A stretch of 12,370 bases of DNA from Planctomycetota bacterium (GTDB lineage: Bacteria > Planctomycetota > Planctomycetia > Pirellulales > Pirellulaceae): contig JAJRVM010000218.1 of NCBI GenBank assembly GCA_024277285.1, positions 1 to 12,370 of the forward strand, given 5' to 3'. The notes under the pieces were generated by a model. That model had not been told where the DNA came from. It did no database searches and saw only the letters and a program-made list of their open reading frames with translations. Positions 1-6,735 of the stretch are shown in pieces (position 1 is the stretch's first letter; each line of letters opens with the position of its first letter). Position numbers and translations under genes: made by a program.

Positions 1-98
1 ACTCTGGACTCTGGACTCTGGACTCTGGACTCTGGACTCTGGACTCTGGACTCTGGACTCTGGACTCTGGACTCTGGACTCTGGACTCTGGACTCTGG
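1..98. repeat. 14 perfect tandem copies of a 7-bp unit (ACTCTGG)
   Basis: The unit ACTCTGG is repeated 14 times without a single mismatch, and the array is cut by the left edge, so its true length is unknown. Seven is not a multiple of three, so each strand reads as the same seven-residue cycle in all three frames, with no stop codon in any of the six frames. It ends 23 bp before the start of the downstream prenyltransferase gene, just upstream of the GGGAG ribosome binding site. Perfect identity suggests recent expansion by slippage. It could change promoter spacing, be the end of a repeat-rich gene to the left, or be neutral. Confidence 0.97.
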
Positions 99-121
99 CA
101 AACGCGGGAGACAACGACGAG

Positions 122-1045
122 ATGTGGTCACAAGTGCGTCTTATTCTGGAGATGATACGCTTCAGTCACACGGTCTTTGCGCTGCCATTTGCGTTGCTCG
201 CGGCGGTGATGGCGTGGCGATTGCCAACCGCCGATGGCGTGACGATTGCGTTTCGTTGGCGCGATCTTCTTGCGATCCTGGTCTGCATGGTCTGTGCGCG
301 CAGCGCGGCCATGGCGTTCAATCGATTGGTCGATCGGGACATTGATGCGCAGAACCCACGCACGGCGCAGCGGCATTTGCCAGCTGGCACGCTGCGTGTT
401 GGCGATGTCGTTCTTTTTGCCGTCGCCATGTCCGCCGGTTTCGTTGCAGCGACACTCTTGTTTCTCCCCAATATCTTGCCGCTGGTTCTTTCGGTCCCGG
501 TGCTCGGCGTCTTGTTTGGCTACAGCTATGCAAAACGATTCACATCCCTAAGCCATTTCTGGCTAGGCGTGGCGCTGATGCTGGCCCCCATATCGGCGTG
601 GATCGCGGCGCGCGGCGACGCCGTCATGGCATCACCGGCCGACATGCTACCGGCCGTGATCCTCGGGCTGGTCGTGCTGCTGTGGGTGGCTGGGTTCGAC
701 ATCATCTATGCCTGTCAGGATGCCGACTTCGACGCCTCCGTGCGGCTCTACAGCATACCCGCGTGGTTAGGCATTGCCGGAGCATTGCGACTCTCTGGTG
801 TCTGCCATCTGGCGATGCTGTTCGCCTTGTGCTGCTTGCCCTGGGTCGGAGTAGTCGGAGGTCCACCGATGCCGCTGGGATGGATCTACTGGGCCGGCAT
901 CAGCTTGATCGCGTTACTGCTACTCTACGAACACACACTAGTACGCCCCAACGACCTATCCCGCGTCAACGCCGCATTCTTCAACGTCAATGCTTGGGTC
1001 AGTTTCGGGCTGTTCGCCATCGTCACGATCGACCTCTATTTCTGA
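122..1045 (+). CDS. mqnP: UbiA-family prenyltransferase, menaquinone (futalosine) type MqnP
   Basis: This is an integral membrane aromatic prenyltransferase of 307 residues, a usual length for UbiA proteins. The first Asp-rich motif is at N67, D71 and D75 (NRLVDRDID) and the second at D193, D200 and D204 (DIIYACQDADFD). In this family the two motifs bind Mg2+ and the prenyl diphosphate. Seven or more hydrophobic segments fill the rest. The local sequence resembles the UbiA-like proteins assigned as MqnP, which attach the polyprenyl tail to 1,4-dihydroxy-6-naphthoate in the futalosine menaquinone route. The mqnE gene 1.7 kb downstream supports that reading over 4-hydroxybenzoate prenylation. 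ATG 122 has GGGAG 11 bp upstream, and the N-terminus (RFSHTVFALPFALLAA) is typical. The frame stays open upstream through the 7-bp repeats, but no ATG or GTG occurs there. The exact substrate is inferred. Confidence 0.9.
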   Translation: MWSQVRLILEMIRFSHTVFALPFALLAAVMAWRLPTADGVTIAFRWRDLLAILVCMVCARSAAMAFNRLVDRDIDAQNPRTAQRHLPAGTLRVGDVVLFAVAMSAGFVAATLLFLPNILPLVLSVPVLGVLFGYSYAKRFTSLSHFWLGVALMLAPISAWIAARGDAVMASPADMLPAVILGLVVLLWVAGFDIIYACQDADFDASVRLYSIPAWLGIAGALRLSGVCHLAMLFALCCLPWVGVVGGPPMPLGWIYWAGISLIALLLLYEHTLVRPNDLSRVNAAFFNVNAWVSFGLFAIVTIDLYF

Positions 1046-1187
1046 GCGAGTTGCTCACTGCCGGCTCAGAATTCCGGGCAATCCGCAGCAGAACATCCTT
1101 GCCTGCAGGGCAGTGTGTGGCGTACTCTTTCCTGAGTGCCGTGCACTTTCTTGTGTTCCAGAGATTTGAAGGGAAGGACGCAGAGTG

Positions 1188-2363
1188 ATGATGAGGATTC
1201 TAAGCTTCCTGGCGATTGCTTCGATTATGGCCGCCGGCTGTTCTCAACAGCCTGGCCCCTCTGCCGAGCAGCAGGATTCGCAATCGGACTCGCCGCCGGC
1301 CAAGCAAGTGGACGGCGTCCAGGATGCCACCAAGTCCGTGACGAGGACACCTGACACCGCGGCTGCCAAACCGTCCGAGACCGATGGCGCCGCGCAAGAC
1401 GAGCCTAAGACCGCGGCGGTGAAACCCGCTTCCAAACTAGCCGCTTCCAAACCATCCCTGGCGGGCATGGCAGCAGATCCAGAGGCTTACGCAAGCGTGC
1501 TCACACTGCTCGACCAGATGGGCAGTGAGGCGACGATGGAACGGCGTGCGGCAAGCGAAGCGTTGGACGCACTGGGAGAAGCTGGCATGCCAGCCATCGT
1601 ACGAGGCCTGCGCGAAGGCAACCAACAGCAGCGGCGTGGCGCTGCTGTCTACCTCATTGGACGCGTCAGTCCTCGCGATGCCGACAGCCTGCCGGCCCTG
1701 ACCAAGGCGTTGGCAGACCAAGACACGACGTTGCGACACGCAGCACTGCAAGCCATCGAGAAGACGGCACCCGCGCAACTTGCGCAAGCACTCCCGGCGC
1801 TGATCACATTCGCCCGGAACACGACCGAAGCCGAAGCCTATCGAAGTCGGGCGATCCGCGCCATTGGCAAGTTGGGACAGCAAGGTTCTTCGGCGACGGC
1901 GGAACTGATCGAGTTAGCGCGCAAGGATCCATCAACCAGCGTCCGCCGAGCGTGCTTCTTCACCATCTACCAAGTCGCACCGCGACAAGAAGCGGAACAG
2001 TTCTTCCAGGAGCAGCTAAAAGATGACTCGACCGCCGACCAGCGTCGCCTGGCCGCCAAGTGGCTCGCTCGTGTCACAACGACCGACCGGTCACTTGCTT
2101 GCCTGATCGACGCGTTGCACGACGAGGACAAAGCGGTACGGCTGCAAGCAGTGGACTCGCTGGTGGCGATTGGCAAGCCGGCATTGCCAGTACTGGTCAA
2201 GGCGCTTGACTCGCCCAACGTCGTCACACGCCGCCATGCAACACTTGCCATTGGCAAACTCGGCGTTCTCGCTGCCACTGCAGTGCCAGCGCTCACGGCA
2301 CGCCTGAAGGACCCCGACTCGCAAGTGCGTGAACTCGCCAAAGCGGCTCTGAAGGCCAAGTAG
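1188..2363 (+). CDS. HEAT-repeat lipoprotein
   Basis: The protein has about 391 residues. It begins with a short hydrophobic signal ending in a relaxed lipobox (MAAGC, Cys at about 18-19), so it is probably a lipid-anchored envelope protein. Residues 20-95 are a low-complexity linker rich in Ala, Pro, Lys, Asp and Gln, typical of an unstructured tether. From about residue 110 to the end there are roughly seven helical HEAT/PBS-type repeats, seen as recurring blocks such as AVRLQAVDSLVAIGKPALP and TRRHATLAIGKLG. Such repeats form a curved solenoid that binds other proteins. No enzymatic motif is visible. Three consecutive starts exist, GTG 1185, ATG 1188 and ATG 1191. AAGGA at 1174-1178 is 9 bp before ATG 1188, which I chose. 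It lies 142 bp downstream of mqnP on the same strand. The partner and role are unknown. Confidence 0.88.
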   Translation: MMRILSFLAIASIMAAGCSQQPGPSAEQQDSQSDSPPAKQVDGVQDATKSVTRTPDTAAAKPSETDGAAQDEPKTAAVKPASKLAASKPSLAGMAADPEAYASVLTLLDQMGSEATMERRAASEALDALGEAGMPAIVRGLREGNQQQRRGAAVYLIGRVSPRDADSLPALTKALADQDTTLRHAALQAIEKTAPAQLAQALPALITFARNTTEAEAYRSRAIRAIGKLGQQGSSATAELIELARKDPSTSVRRACFFTIYQVAPRQEAEQFFQEQLKDDSTADQRRLAAKWLARVTTTDRSLACLIDALHDEDKAVRLQAVDSLVAIGKPALPVLVKALDSPNVVTRRHATLAIGKLGVLAATAVPALTARLKDPDSQVRELAKAALKAK

Positions 2364-2501
2364 CGCGCAGAGCGCAGCCCAACCGTTTCGACATGCCTCA
2401 GCCGTTTCGACAGCCAGGGGCCGCGCGGGCGTAGACAGCCTGTTAAGAGCCACTTAGACTTCACGGTTTAGAACGTGTAACAGTTTAGCCGAATAAAGTT
2501 G

Positions 2502-2525
2502 GCCGTGCATTGAGCCGTGCATTGA
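2502..2525. repeat. 12-bp tandem duplication GCCGTGCATTGA x2
   Basis: GCCGTGCATTGA occurs at 2502-2513 and again immediately at 2514-2525, with no mismatch. It is most simply a recent slippage duplication in non-coding DNA. Confidence 0.85.
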
Positions 2526-2553
2526 GGTGGGGTTGGCTATGGAGCGATCGACC

Positions 2554-2574
2554 CCCACCGCCTTGTGCGGTGGG
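2554..2574. repeat. Hairpin, 8-bp stem, CCCACCGC / GCGGTGGG
   Basis: CCCACCGC (2554-2561) pairs perfectly with GCGGTGGG (2567-2574) around the loop CTTGT. The stem core and loop start (CCACCGCCTT) recur in the longer hairpin 47 bp downstream, so the two look like members of one palindromic repeat family. There is no T-tract on either side. Confidence 0.8.
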
Positions 2575-2608
2575 TGAAGAAGTTAATTGGGCTAGAAACG
2601 ACGCCTTC

Positions 2609-2651
2609 CCCCCCTCTCCCCCACCGCCTTCGGCGGTGGGGGAGAGGGGGG
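2609..2651. repeat. Very strong hairpin, 20-bp perfect stem with 3-nt loop
   Basis: The left arm 2609-2628 pairs without mismatch with the right arm 2632-2651 around the loop TTC. The outer part is a C/T-rich run against a G/A-rich run, and the inner part is CCCACCGCC/GGCGGTGGG, the core shared with the hairpin at 2554-2574. In RNA this would be extremely stable. It could act as a transcript-stabilising 3' end for the HEAT lipoprotein mRNA, a REP-like element or a cruciform. A T-tract is absent, so ordinary Rho-independent termination is not supported. Confidence 0.9.
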
Positions 2652-2691
2652 AGTTATTGGTATCGACGTCTTAGCTGGCAAGACTCGTTCA

Positions 2692-2712
2692 CCTACGGGG
2701 CAAGCCCGTAGG
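2692..2712. repeat. Hairpin, 8-bp stem, CCTACGGG / CCCGTAGG
   Basis: CCTACGGG (2692-2699) pairs with CCCGTAGG (2705-2712) around the loop GCAAG. It ends 45 bp before the chosen mqnE start, so it would lie in or near the mqnE 5' untranslated region. Its sequence is unrelated to the two hairpins before it. Confidence 0.75.
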
Positions 2713-2757
2713 GGTCCCTGATTTAGTCAAACGCCGCGTGTGGGGAATCGCAGAAAA

Positions 2758-3909
2758 ATGCTCGCAGACAACTCATCAAATCCAACACTCGAGAGTATCC
2801 GTGCACGCGTGGAGGCAGGCGAGCGACTGTCGTTCGACGACGGGCTGTTCCTGATGCAAGATGACGTGCCGCTTCATGAAGTCGGTGAGTTGGCGAATTG
2901 CGTGCGCGAGCGGATCAATGGGAACCGGGCTTATTACAACATCAATACCCACTTGAATCCGACCAATGTCTGCATCTACCGTTGCACATTTTGTGCATTT
3001 CGAGCTGACCTGCGCGACCCGAAAGGGTACCTGATGAGCGACCAGCAGATCCTCGATCGTGGCCAGGAAGCGGTTGAAAGCGGCTGTACCGAGCTGCACA
3101 TTGTCGGCGGATTACATCATCAGAAGGACTACGATTGGTATGTGAACATTGTGCGAATCCTGCACCAGGCCCATCCCCAATTGCACCTGAAAGCGTGGAC
3201 GTCGGTCGAAATCAACTGGTTTGAACACCTTGCCAAGAAGTCCGTGCGCGCGGTGCTCGAAGATCTGGTCGAGGCGGGGTTGGGGAGCATGCCCGGGGGC
3301 GGCGCCGAGATCTTTCATCCCGATGTGCGTGACCGGATTTGCGAGCACAAGTCGGATGCCAACAAATGGCTGGAGATCCATCGCACCGCGCACCAAATGG
3401 GCTTGAGCACCAACTGCACGATGCTGTACGGCCATATTGATAACAACTATCATCGCATCGACCATTTGATGCGACTGCGTGAACTTCAGGACGAAACCGG
3501 TGGGTTTCAGACGTTTGTGCCGCTGGCGTTCCACCCCGAAAACACGGGGTTGAGTCACATCACGAAACCGTCAGCGCTAACCGACTTGCGTGTGATGGCC
3601 GTTGCCCGCCTGATGCTCGACAACATTCCCCACATGAAAGCGTATTGGATCATGCTGGGCATCGGGACCGCACAGGCCGCCCTGGCCTACGGTGCCGACG
3701 ACCTCGATGGCACGGTGCGACATGAACTCATCTATCACGATGCCGGCGCCACGACGCCGGAAGTCCTGTCGATCGACGCGATCCGCCGGCTGATCACGGA
3801 CGCTGGCCGTGATCCGATCGAACGCGACACGTTGTACCGCGAAGTGCTGCGTGACGAAGCAACACCGACCGCCTGGAAAGCTGGAAACGTTATCTCAGCT
3901 GGAGCTTGA
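2758..3909 (+). CDS. mqnE: Aminodeoxyfutalosine synthase MqnE (radical SAM)
   Basis: MqnE joins the chorismate-derived 3-[(1-carboxyvinyl)oxy]benzoate to S-adenosylmethionine by radical chemistry, giving 6-amino-6-deoxyfutalosine, the second step of the futalosine menaquinone pathway. The product has 383 residues, normal for the family. The [4Fe-4S]/SAM motif CX3CX2C is at C72, C76 and C79 (NVCIYRCTFCAF). The typical later block GLGSMPGGGAEIF and the N-terminal NTHLNPTN before the cysteines separate it from its paralogue MqnC. No cysteine of the motif is missing. GTG 2740 would add six residues. I prefer ATG 2758, which has GGGGA at 2742-2746, although its 11-bp spacing is long. It is transcribed alone after a hairpin-rich gap, in the same direction as mqnP, and converges on the pyrimidine genes. 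It is presumably cytosolic. Confidence 0.95.
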   Translation: MLADNSSNPTLESIRARVEAGERLSFDDGLFLMQDDVPLHEVGELANCVRERINGNRAYYNINTHLNPTNVCIYRCTFCAFRADLRDPKGYLMSDQQILDRGQEAVESGCTELHIVGGLHHQKDYDWYVNIVRILHQAHPQLHLKAWTSVEINWFEHLAKKSVRAVLEDLVEAGLGSMPGGGAEIFHPDVRDRICEHKSDANKWLEIHRTAHQMGLSTNCTMLYGHIDNNYHRIDHLMRLRELQDETGGFQTFVPLAFHPENTGLSHITKPSALTDLRVMAVARLMLDNIPHMKAYWIMLGIGTAQAALAYGADDLDGTVRHELIYHDAGATTPEVLSIDAIRRLITDAGRDPIERDTLYREVLRDEATPTAWKAGNVISAGA

Positions 3910-3917
3910 GTAACAGC

Positions 3918-4101
3918 CTCGATGCGAAGACCGAGAAAGCCAAATTGGTCAGTGTGAACCGACGATCGAGCTTCCCAATGGAAACCGGGCTCACACTTCG
4001 CACTGCGTGCCCGGAGCGACGGTGTAATGGATGGATGTTCGGAGGCGCTAGATCGATCGGGATCGCGAGTTCGTTTGGGCATGCAGCGGCACACACGTAC
4101 G
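3918..4101 (-). repeat. Dispersed repeat, inverted copy of the one at 11992-12177
   Basis: Read on the - strand, this 184-bp stretch aligns over its whole length with the + strand at 11992-12177. In the best part, 4053-4092 against 12006-12045, I count 33 of 40 matching bases. Both copies contain CACGCAGTGCGAA (here the complement at 3997-4009) and a run around CCGGTTTCCA. It also holds an inverted pair, CAGTGTGAA at 3950-3958 and TTCGCACTG at 3997-4005, with one mismatch, which the other copy conserves as a perfect 10-bp pair. Open frames through it (one overlaps the mqnE stop) differ from copy to copy and look like shadows. It fills most of the gap between the converging mqnE and pyrC' genes. 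The remaining 4102-4193 shows nothing recognisable. Confidence 0.75.
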
Positions 4102-4193
4102 AGGAGTTGAAAGACGAAGTCGACTTCCTGAGGGTCCTTCGCAACACAAGTGACAGCAGCGTTACGAGCCGCGAAGCTCTTGTGGCGCGATGC

Positions 4194-5471
4194 TCACTCG
4201 CACTGATACCGCGTCTCTCCACCCACCAGTACTTGCACCGCCCTGCCCTTGAGTTGCTGGCCGTCATAGGGCGTATTCGAACTCTTTGACTTGAACGCGC
4301 TCGCATCGACCGTCCACTCGACTTCGGGATCGATAATTGTCACATCCGCTTCGGCCCCCACCTGGAGCGTCCCTTTGTTCAACCCCAACGCGCGCGCGGG
4401 ATTGACCGTCAGTTTGGCAATCGCAGCAGACCAATCGAGATGCCCCGGCTCGATCAAATGCTTGATTACCAGAGACAACGTCGTTTCCAAATGGACCATT
4501 CCAAAGGGAGCACGATCGAGTTCCTGCAGCTTCTTTTCCGATGCACGTGGTGCGTGGCAACTGGCGATCACGTCAATGGTTCCGTCCGCCAAGCCGGCGA
4601 TGCACGCGTCGACATGATGGCGTGAACGCAACGGGGGATTGACCTTGTAGTTCGCATCGAACGTTCGCAACAATTCGTCGGTCAAGGTGAAGTGAGCAGG
4701 ACTGACTTCGGCCGTGACGCTGACATCGCGGGCCTTATAGCGTCGAATCAGGTCGACGCTTCCAGCACTCGATATGTTCATCAAATGGAGCCTGCCACCG
4801 GTGTACTCTGTCAGGCGAAGATCGCGTGCGGTCATCACGTCTTCGGCGTCCGCCGGCATGCCTTGCAGCCCCAGCACCATCGATGTGATCCCTTCGTGCA
4901 TAATGCCATCGTGCGATAAATCGAGCACTTCGGGATGATTCAAGATCGGCACGTCGAACATGAGACAATATTCCAACGCCCGCCGCATCAGTTCCGTGTT
5001 GTGAATCGGACGCTCCGCGTCCGTGAACCCCACCGCTCCCGATTCAAACAGACTGCCGATTTCTGCCAGTTCCTTGCCTTCTCGATTCTTACTGACACAT
5101 GCCAGCACGAAGACGTGACAATGCCGCGCACGCGCCGCTTTCTGACGCACAAACTCGACACCAGCCTGAGTATCTATCGGCGGCTCGGTATTGGGAATGC
5201 AGGCGATGCTGGTGTACCCACCCGCCAATGCCGCCGCCGTACCCGATTCAATCGTCTCGTCCTCTTCACGGCCTGGCTCGCGCAACTCCGTGTGCATATC
5301 GACCAAACCAGGCGTTACAATCTTTCCAGCAGCGTCCAGTACCTGGTCGTATGCGGCATCGGGCGCGTCGCACGAGGCAATGCGACCATCCTCGATAAGT
5401 AGATGAGCCACTCGGTCAATCTGTTGGCTGGGGTCGATAACGCGTCCGTTCTTGATCAGTAGCGATGGCAT
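4194..5471 (-). CDS. pyrC: Dihydroorotase homologue, probably non-catalytic (PyrC'-like)
   Basis: The 425-residue protein is unmistakably of the type I dihydroorotase family (LREPGREEDETI at 63-74, IPNTEPPIDTQ at 92-102, TIIDPEVEWTV near the end). An active enzyme closes carbamoyl-aspartate to dihydroorotate using a metal centre of HxH, Asp, two His and Asp. Here H60, D151 and H179 remain, but the second His of HxH is E62, the later ligand His (usually in HVST) is N232, and the catalytic Asp of SDHAPH is C305, with its last His replaced by R309. CPHH has become SPAH (257-260). Substrate-binding R64 and N94 are kept. I re-read the HxE, N232 and C305 codons on the - strand. It lies 118 bp downstream of pyrB, the arrangement in which pseudomonads carry inactive PyrC', a structural partner of aspartate carbamoyltransferase. 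ATG 5471 was chosen because homology begins there, although the frame is open to 5543. Loss of activity is inferred. Confidence 0.93.
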   Translation of the reverse strand: MPSLLIKNGRVIDPSQQIDRVAHLLIEDGRIASCDAPDAAYDQVLDAAGKIVTPGLVDMHTELREPGREEDETIESGTAAALAGGYTSIACIPNTEPPIDTQAGVEFVRQKAARARHCHVFVLACVSKNREGKELAEIGSLFESGAVGFTDAERPIHNTELMRRALEYCLMFDVPILNHPEVLDLSHDGIMHEGITSMVLGLQGMPADAEDVMTARDLRLTEYTGGRLHLMNISSAGSVDLIRRYKARDVSVTAEVSPAHFTLTDELLRTFDANYKVNPPLRSRHHVDACIAGLADGTIDVIASCHAPRASEKKLQELDRAPFGMVHLETTLSLVIKHLIEPGHLDWSAAIAKLTVNPARALGLNKGTLQVGAEADVTIIDPEVEWTVDASAFKSKSSNTPYDGQQLKGRAVQVLVGGETRYQCE

Positions 5472-5589
5472 CGTCTGTCTCTCTTGTTGAAACCCATTAC
5501 GGCTAATGCTCGTGCGGCAGGACCGCGCGTCTCGTGGGCGCAAAGGCCCGAAACACGTCGATCATCGCCGCCCACTCCTTTTTCCTCGC

Positions 5590-6561
5590 TCACGCATGCT
5601 CCGATTGCCCGGCGCCCGTGACTAACCAAAGCGCCGCCATACGCACCGCTAATCCGTTCGTGACTTGATTCAATATCACGGAATGGGGGCCATCCGCCAC
5701 ATCGGGAGTGATCTCGACGCCTCGATTGATTGGGCCCGGCGCCATGATCAGGATGTCGTCCTTGGCACGAGCCATCCGGTCGCGGTTCATCGCGTAAAGC
5801 AGTGCGTACTCACGCACCGATGGAAACGGCCGCGTATATTGCCGCTCGAACTGGATGCGCAAGAGATTCAACACGTCGCAACGAGGCAATATGTCGTCCA
5901 AGCTGTAAGCAACTTCCACGCCATATTCTTTCCAACCTTGCGACACCAGAGTGGAGGGGCCACATACGATCACATGCGCGCCAAGTTTCAACAGCCCCCA
6001 AATATTGGACCGTGCCGTGCGGCTATGTGCAATGTCGCCCACCAGCGCCACGGTCATACCCCGCAAATCGCCACGCGATTCGCGAATCGTCATGATGTCC
6101 AAGAGCCCTTGAGTGGGGTGTTCGTGGCCCCCATCGCCAGCGTTGATGACCGCACAATCAACGTGCTGGGCCAACAGGAGCGGAGTGCCTGGCGTCCGGT
6201 GACGCATAACCATGACATCGACGTTCATCGCCTCGATGTTCTTCGCCGTATCAATAAACGTTTCGCCCTTCGATAAACTGCTGCTCGACGCAGTAAAGTC
6301 GACTACATCGGCACCCAGTCGGCGCGCGGCCAGTCCGAAACTGGTCCTGGTCCGTGTGGAATTCTCGAAAAACAGGTTGGCCGACGTCTTTCCCGCTAAC
6401 ACCAGTAGCTTGGTCCGACACCCTTCGGTAGCTGCCTTAAAGGCAAACGCGGTATCGAGCAGTGTCGTCAGTTCCTCGACCGTCAAACTCTCCAAATCAA
6501 GCAAATGCCGCCGAGTCCACGTATCCGGGTATTTCATCACCGTCTCGGTACCCATGTTCAT
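5590..6561 (-). CDS. pyrB: Aspartate carbamoyltransferase, catalytic chain
   Basis: This enzyme condenses carbamoyl phosphate and aspartate to N-carbamoyl-aspartate, the committed step of pyrimidine synthesis in the cytosol. The 323-residue length is normal for a catalytic chain. The carbamoyl-phosphate motif STRTR is at 68-72, the mobile loop SLSKGE with K98 at 95-100, HPTQ at 148-151, the aspartate-binding RIQ at 235-237, and PGPINRG at 276-281. All expected active-site residues are present, unlike in the gene downstream. ATG 6561 is preceded by a strong GGAGGGAG ribosome binding site with about 8 bp spacing; ATG 6555 and 6537 are weaker options. It is the first gene of a probable pyrB-pyrC' unit and is divergent from the GGDEF gene. 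No pyrI-like regulatory chain is seen in the window, which fits a class A enzyme needing a dihydroorotase-type partner. Confidence 0.96.
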   Translation of the reverse strand: MNMGTETVMKYPDTWTRRHLLDLESLTVEELTTLLDTAFAFKAATEGCRTKLLVLAGKTSANLFFENSTRTRTSFGLAARRLGADVVDFTASSSSLSKGETFIDTAKNIEAMNVDVMVMRHRTPGTPLLLAQHVDCAVINAGDGGHEHPTQGLLDIMTIRESRGDLRGMTVALVGDIAHSRTARSNIWGLLKLGAHVIVCGPSTLVSQGWKEYGVEVAYSLDDILPRCDVLNLLRIQFERQYTRPFPSVREYALLYAMNRDRMARAKDDILIMAPGPINRGVEITPDVADGPHSVILNQVTNGLAVRMAALWLVTGAGQSEHA

Positions 6562-6735
6562 TAGTCTCTCCCTCCACTCCTTCTTCGCTCAAAAAACGCG
6601 AAAAATCCGCCACTTGACGTTGGGTTGCCATTTAACACTGGGGCGCAGCGTCAAGATCTCGCTGATTTTATCACTCCCAAGATCGCCTGCAAGCAGCGGC
6701 ATGACAGCAATGCCGGCGCATGGTATTTTGAACGC

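Larger units (their letters stand above)
2364..2757. other. 394-bp intergenic region with small repeats and three hairpins
   Basis: No credible gene is present. Going left to right: an 11-bp direct repeat CCGTTTCGACA (2383-2393 and 2402-2412); an A+T-richer stretch around 2445-2500; a 12-bp tandem duplication; and three hairpins, listed separately. None of the hairpins is followed by a T-run, so they do not look like standard intrinsic terminators. The mqnE promoter should lie at the right end, but I see no convincing -35/-10 pair. Confidence 0.7.

Noticed and set aside
1..98. Possible CRISPR-like array
   Set aside because: The units are directly adjacent with no spacers and only 7 bp long.
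2609..2651. Rho-independent terminator for the HEAT lipoprotein gene
   Set aside because: The stem is strong but no T-run follows and it lies about 250 bp after the stop codon, so I list it as a palindromic repeat.
2740..2757. GTG 2740 as the mqnE start
   Set aside because: ATG 2758 has GGGGA upstream and the added six residues are polar and not obviously conserved; the choice is not certain.
3906..4289. Open frame of 127 codons on + strand overlapping the mqnE stop
   Set aside because: It begins at a TTG inside the mqnE end, runs through the dispersed repeat and then antisense to the pyrC' gene; its frame is not kept in the second repeat copy.
4194..5471. Pseudogene reading for the dihydroorotase homologue
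   Set aside because: The frame is open over the full family length and the fold-determining sequence is preserved, so selected loss of catalysis fits better than decay.
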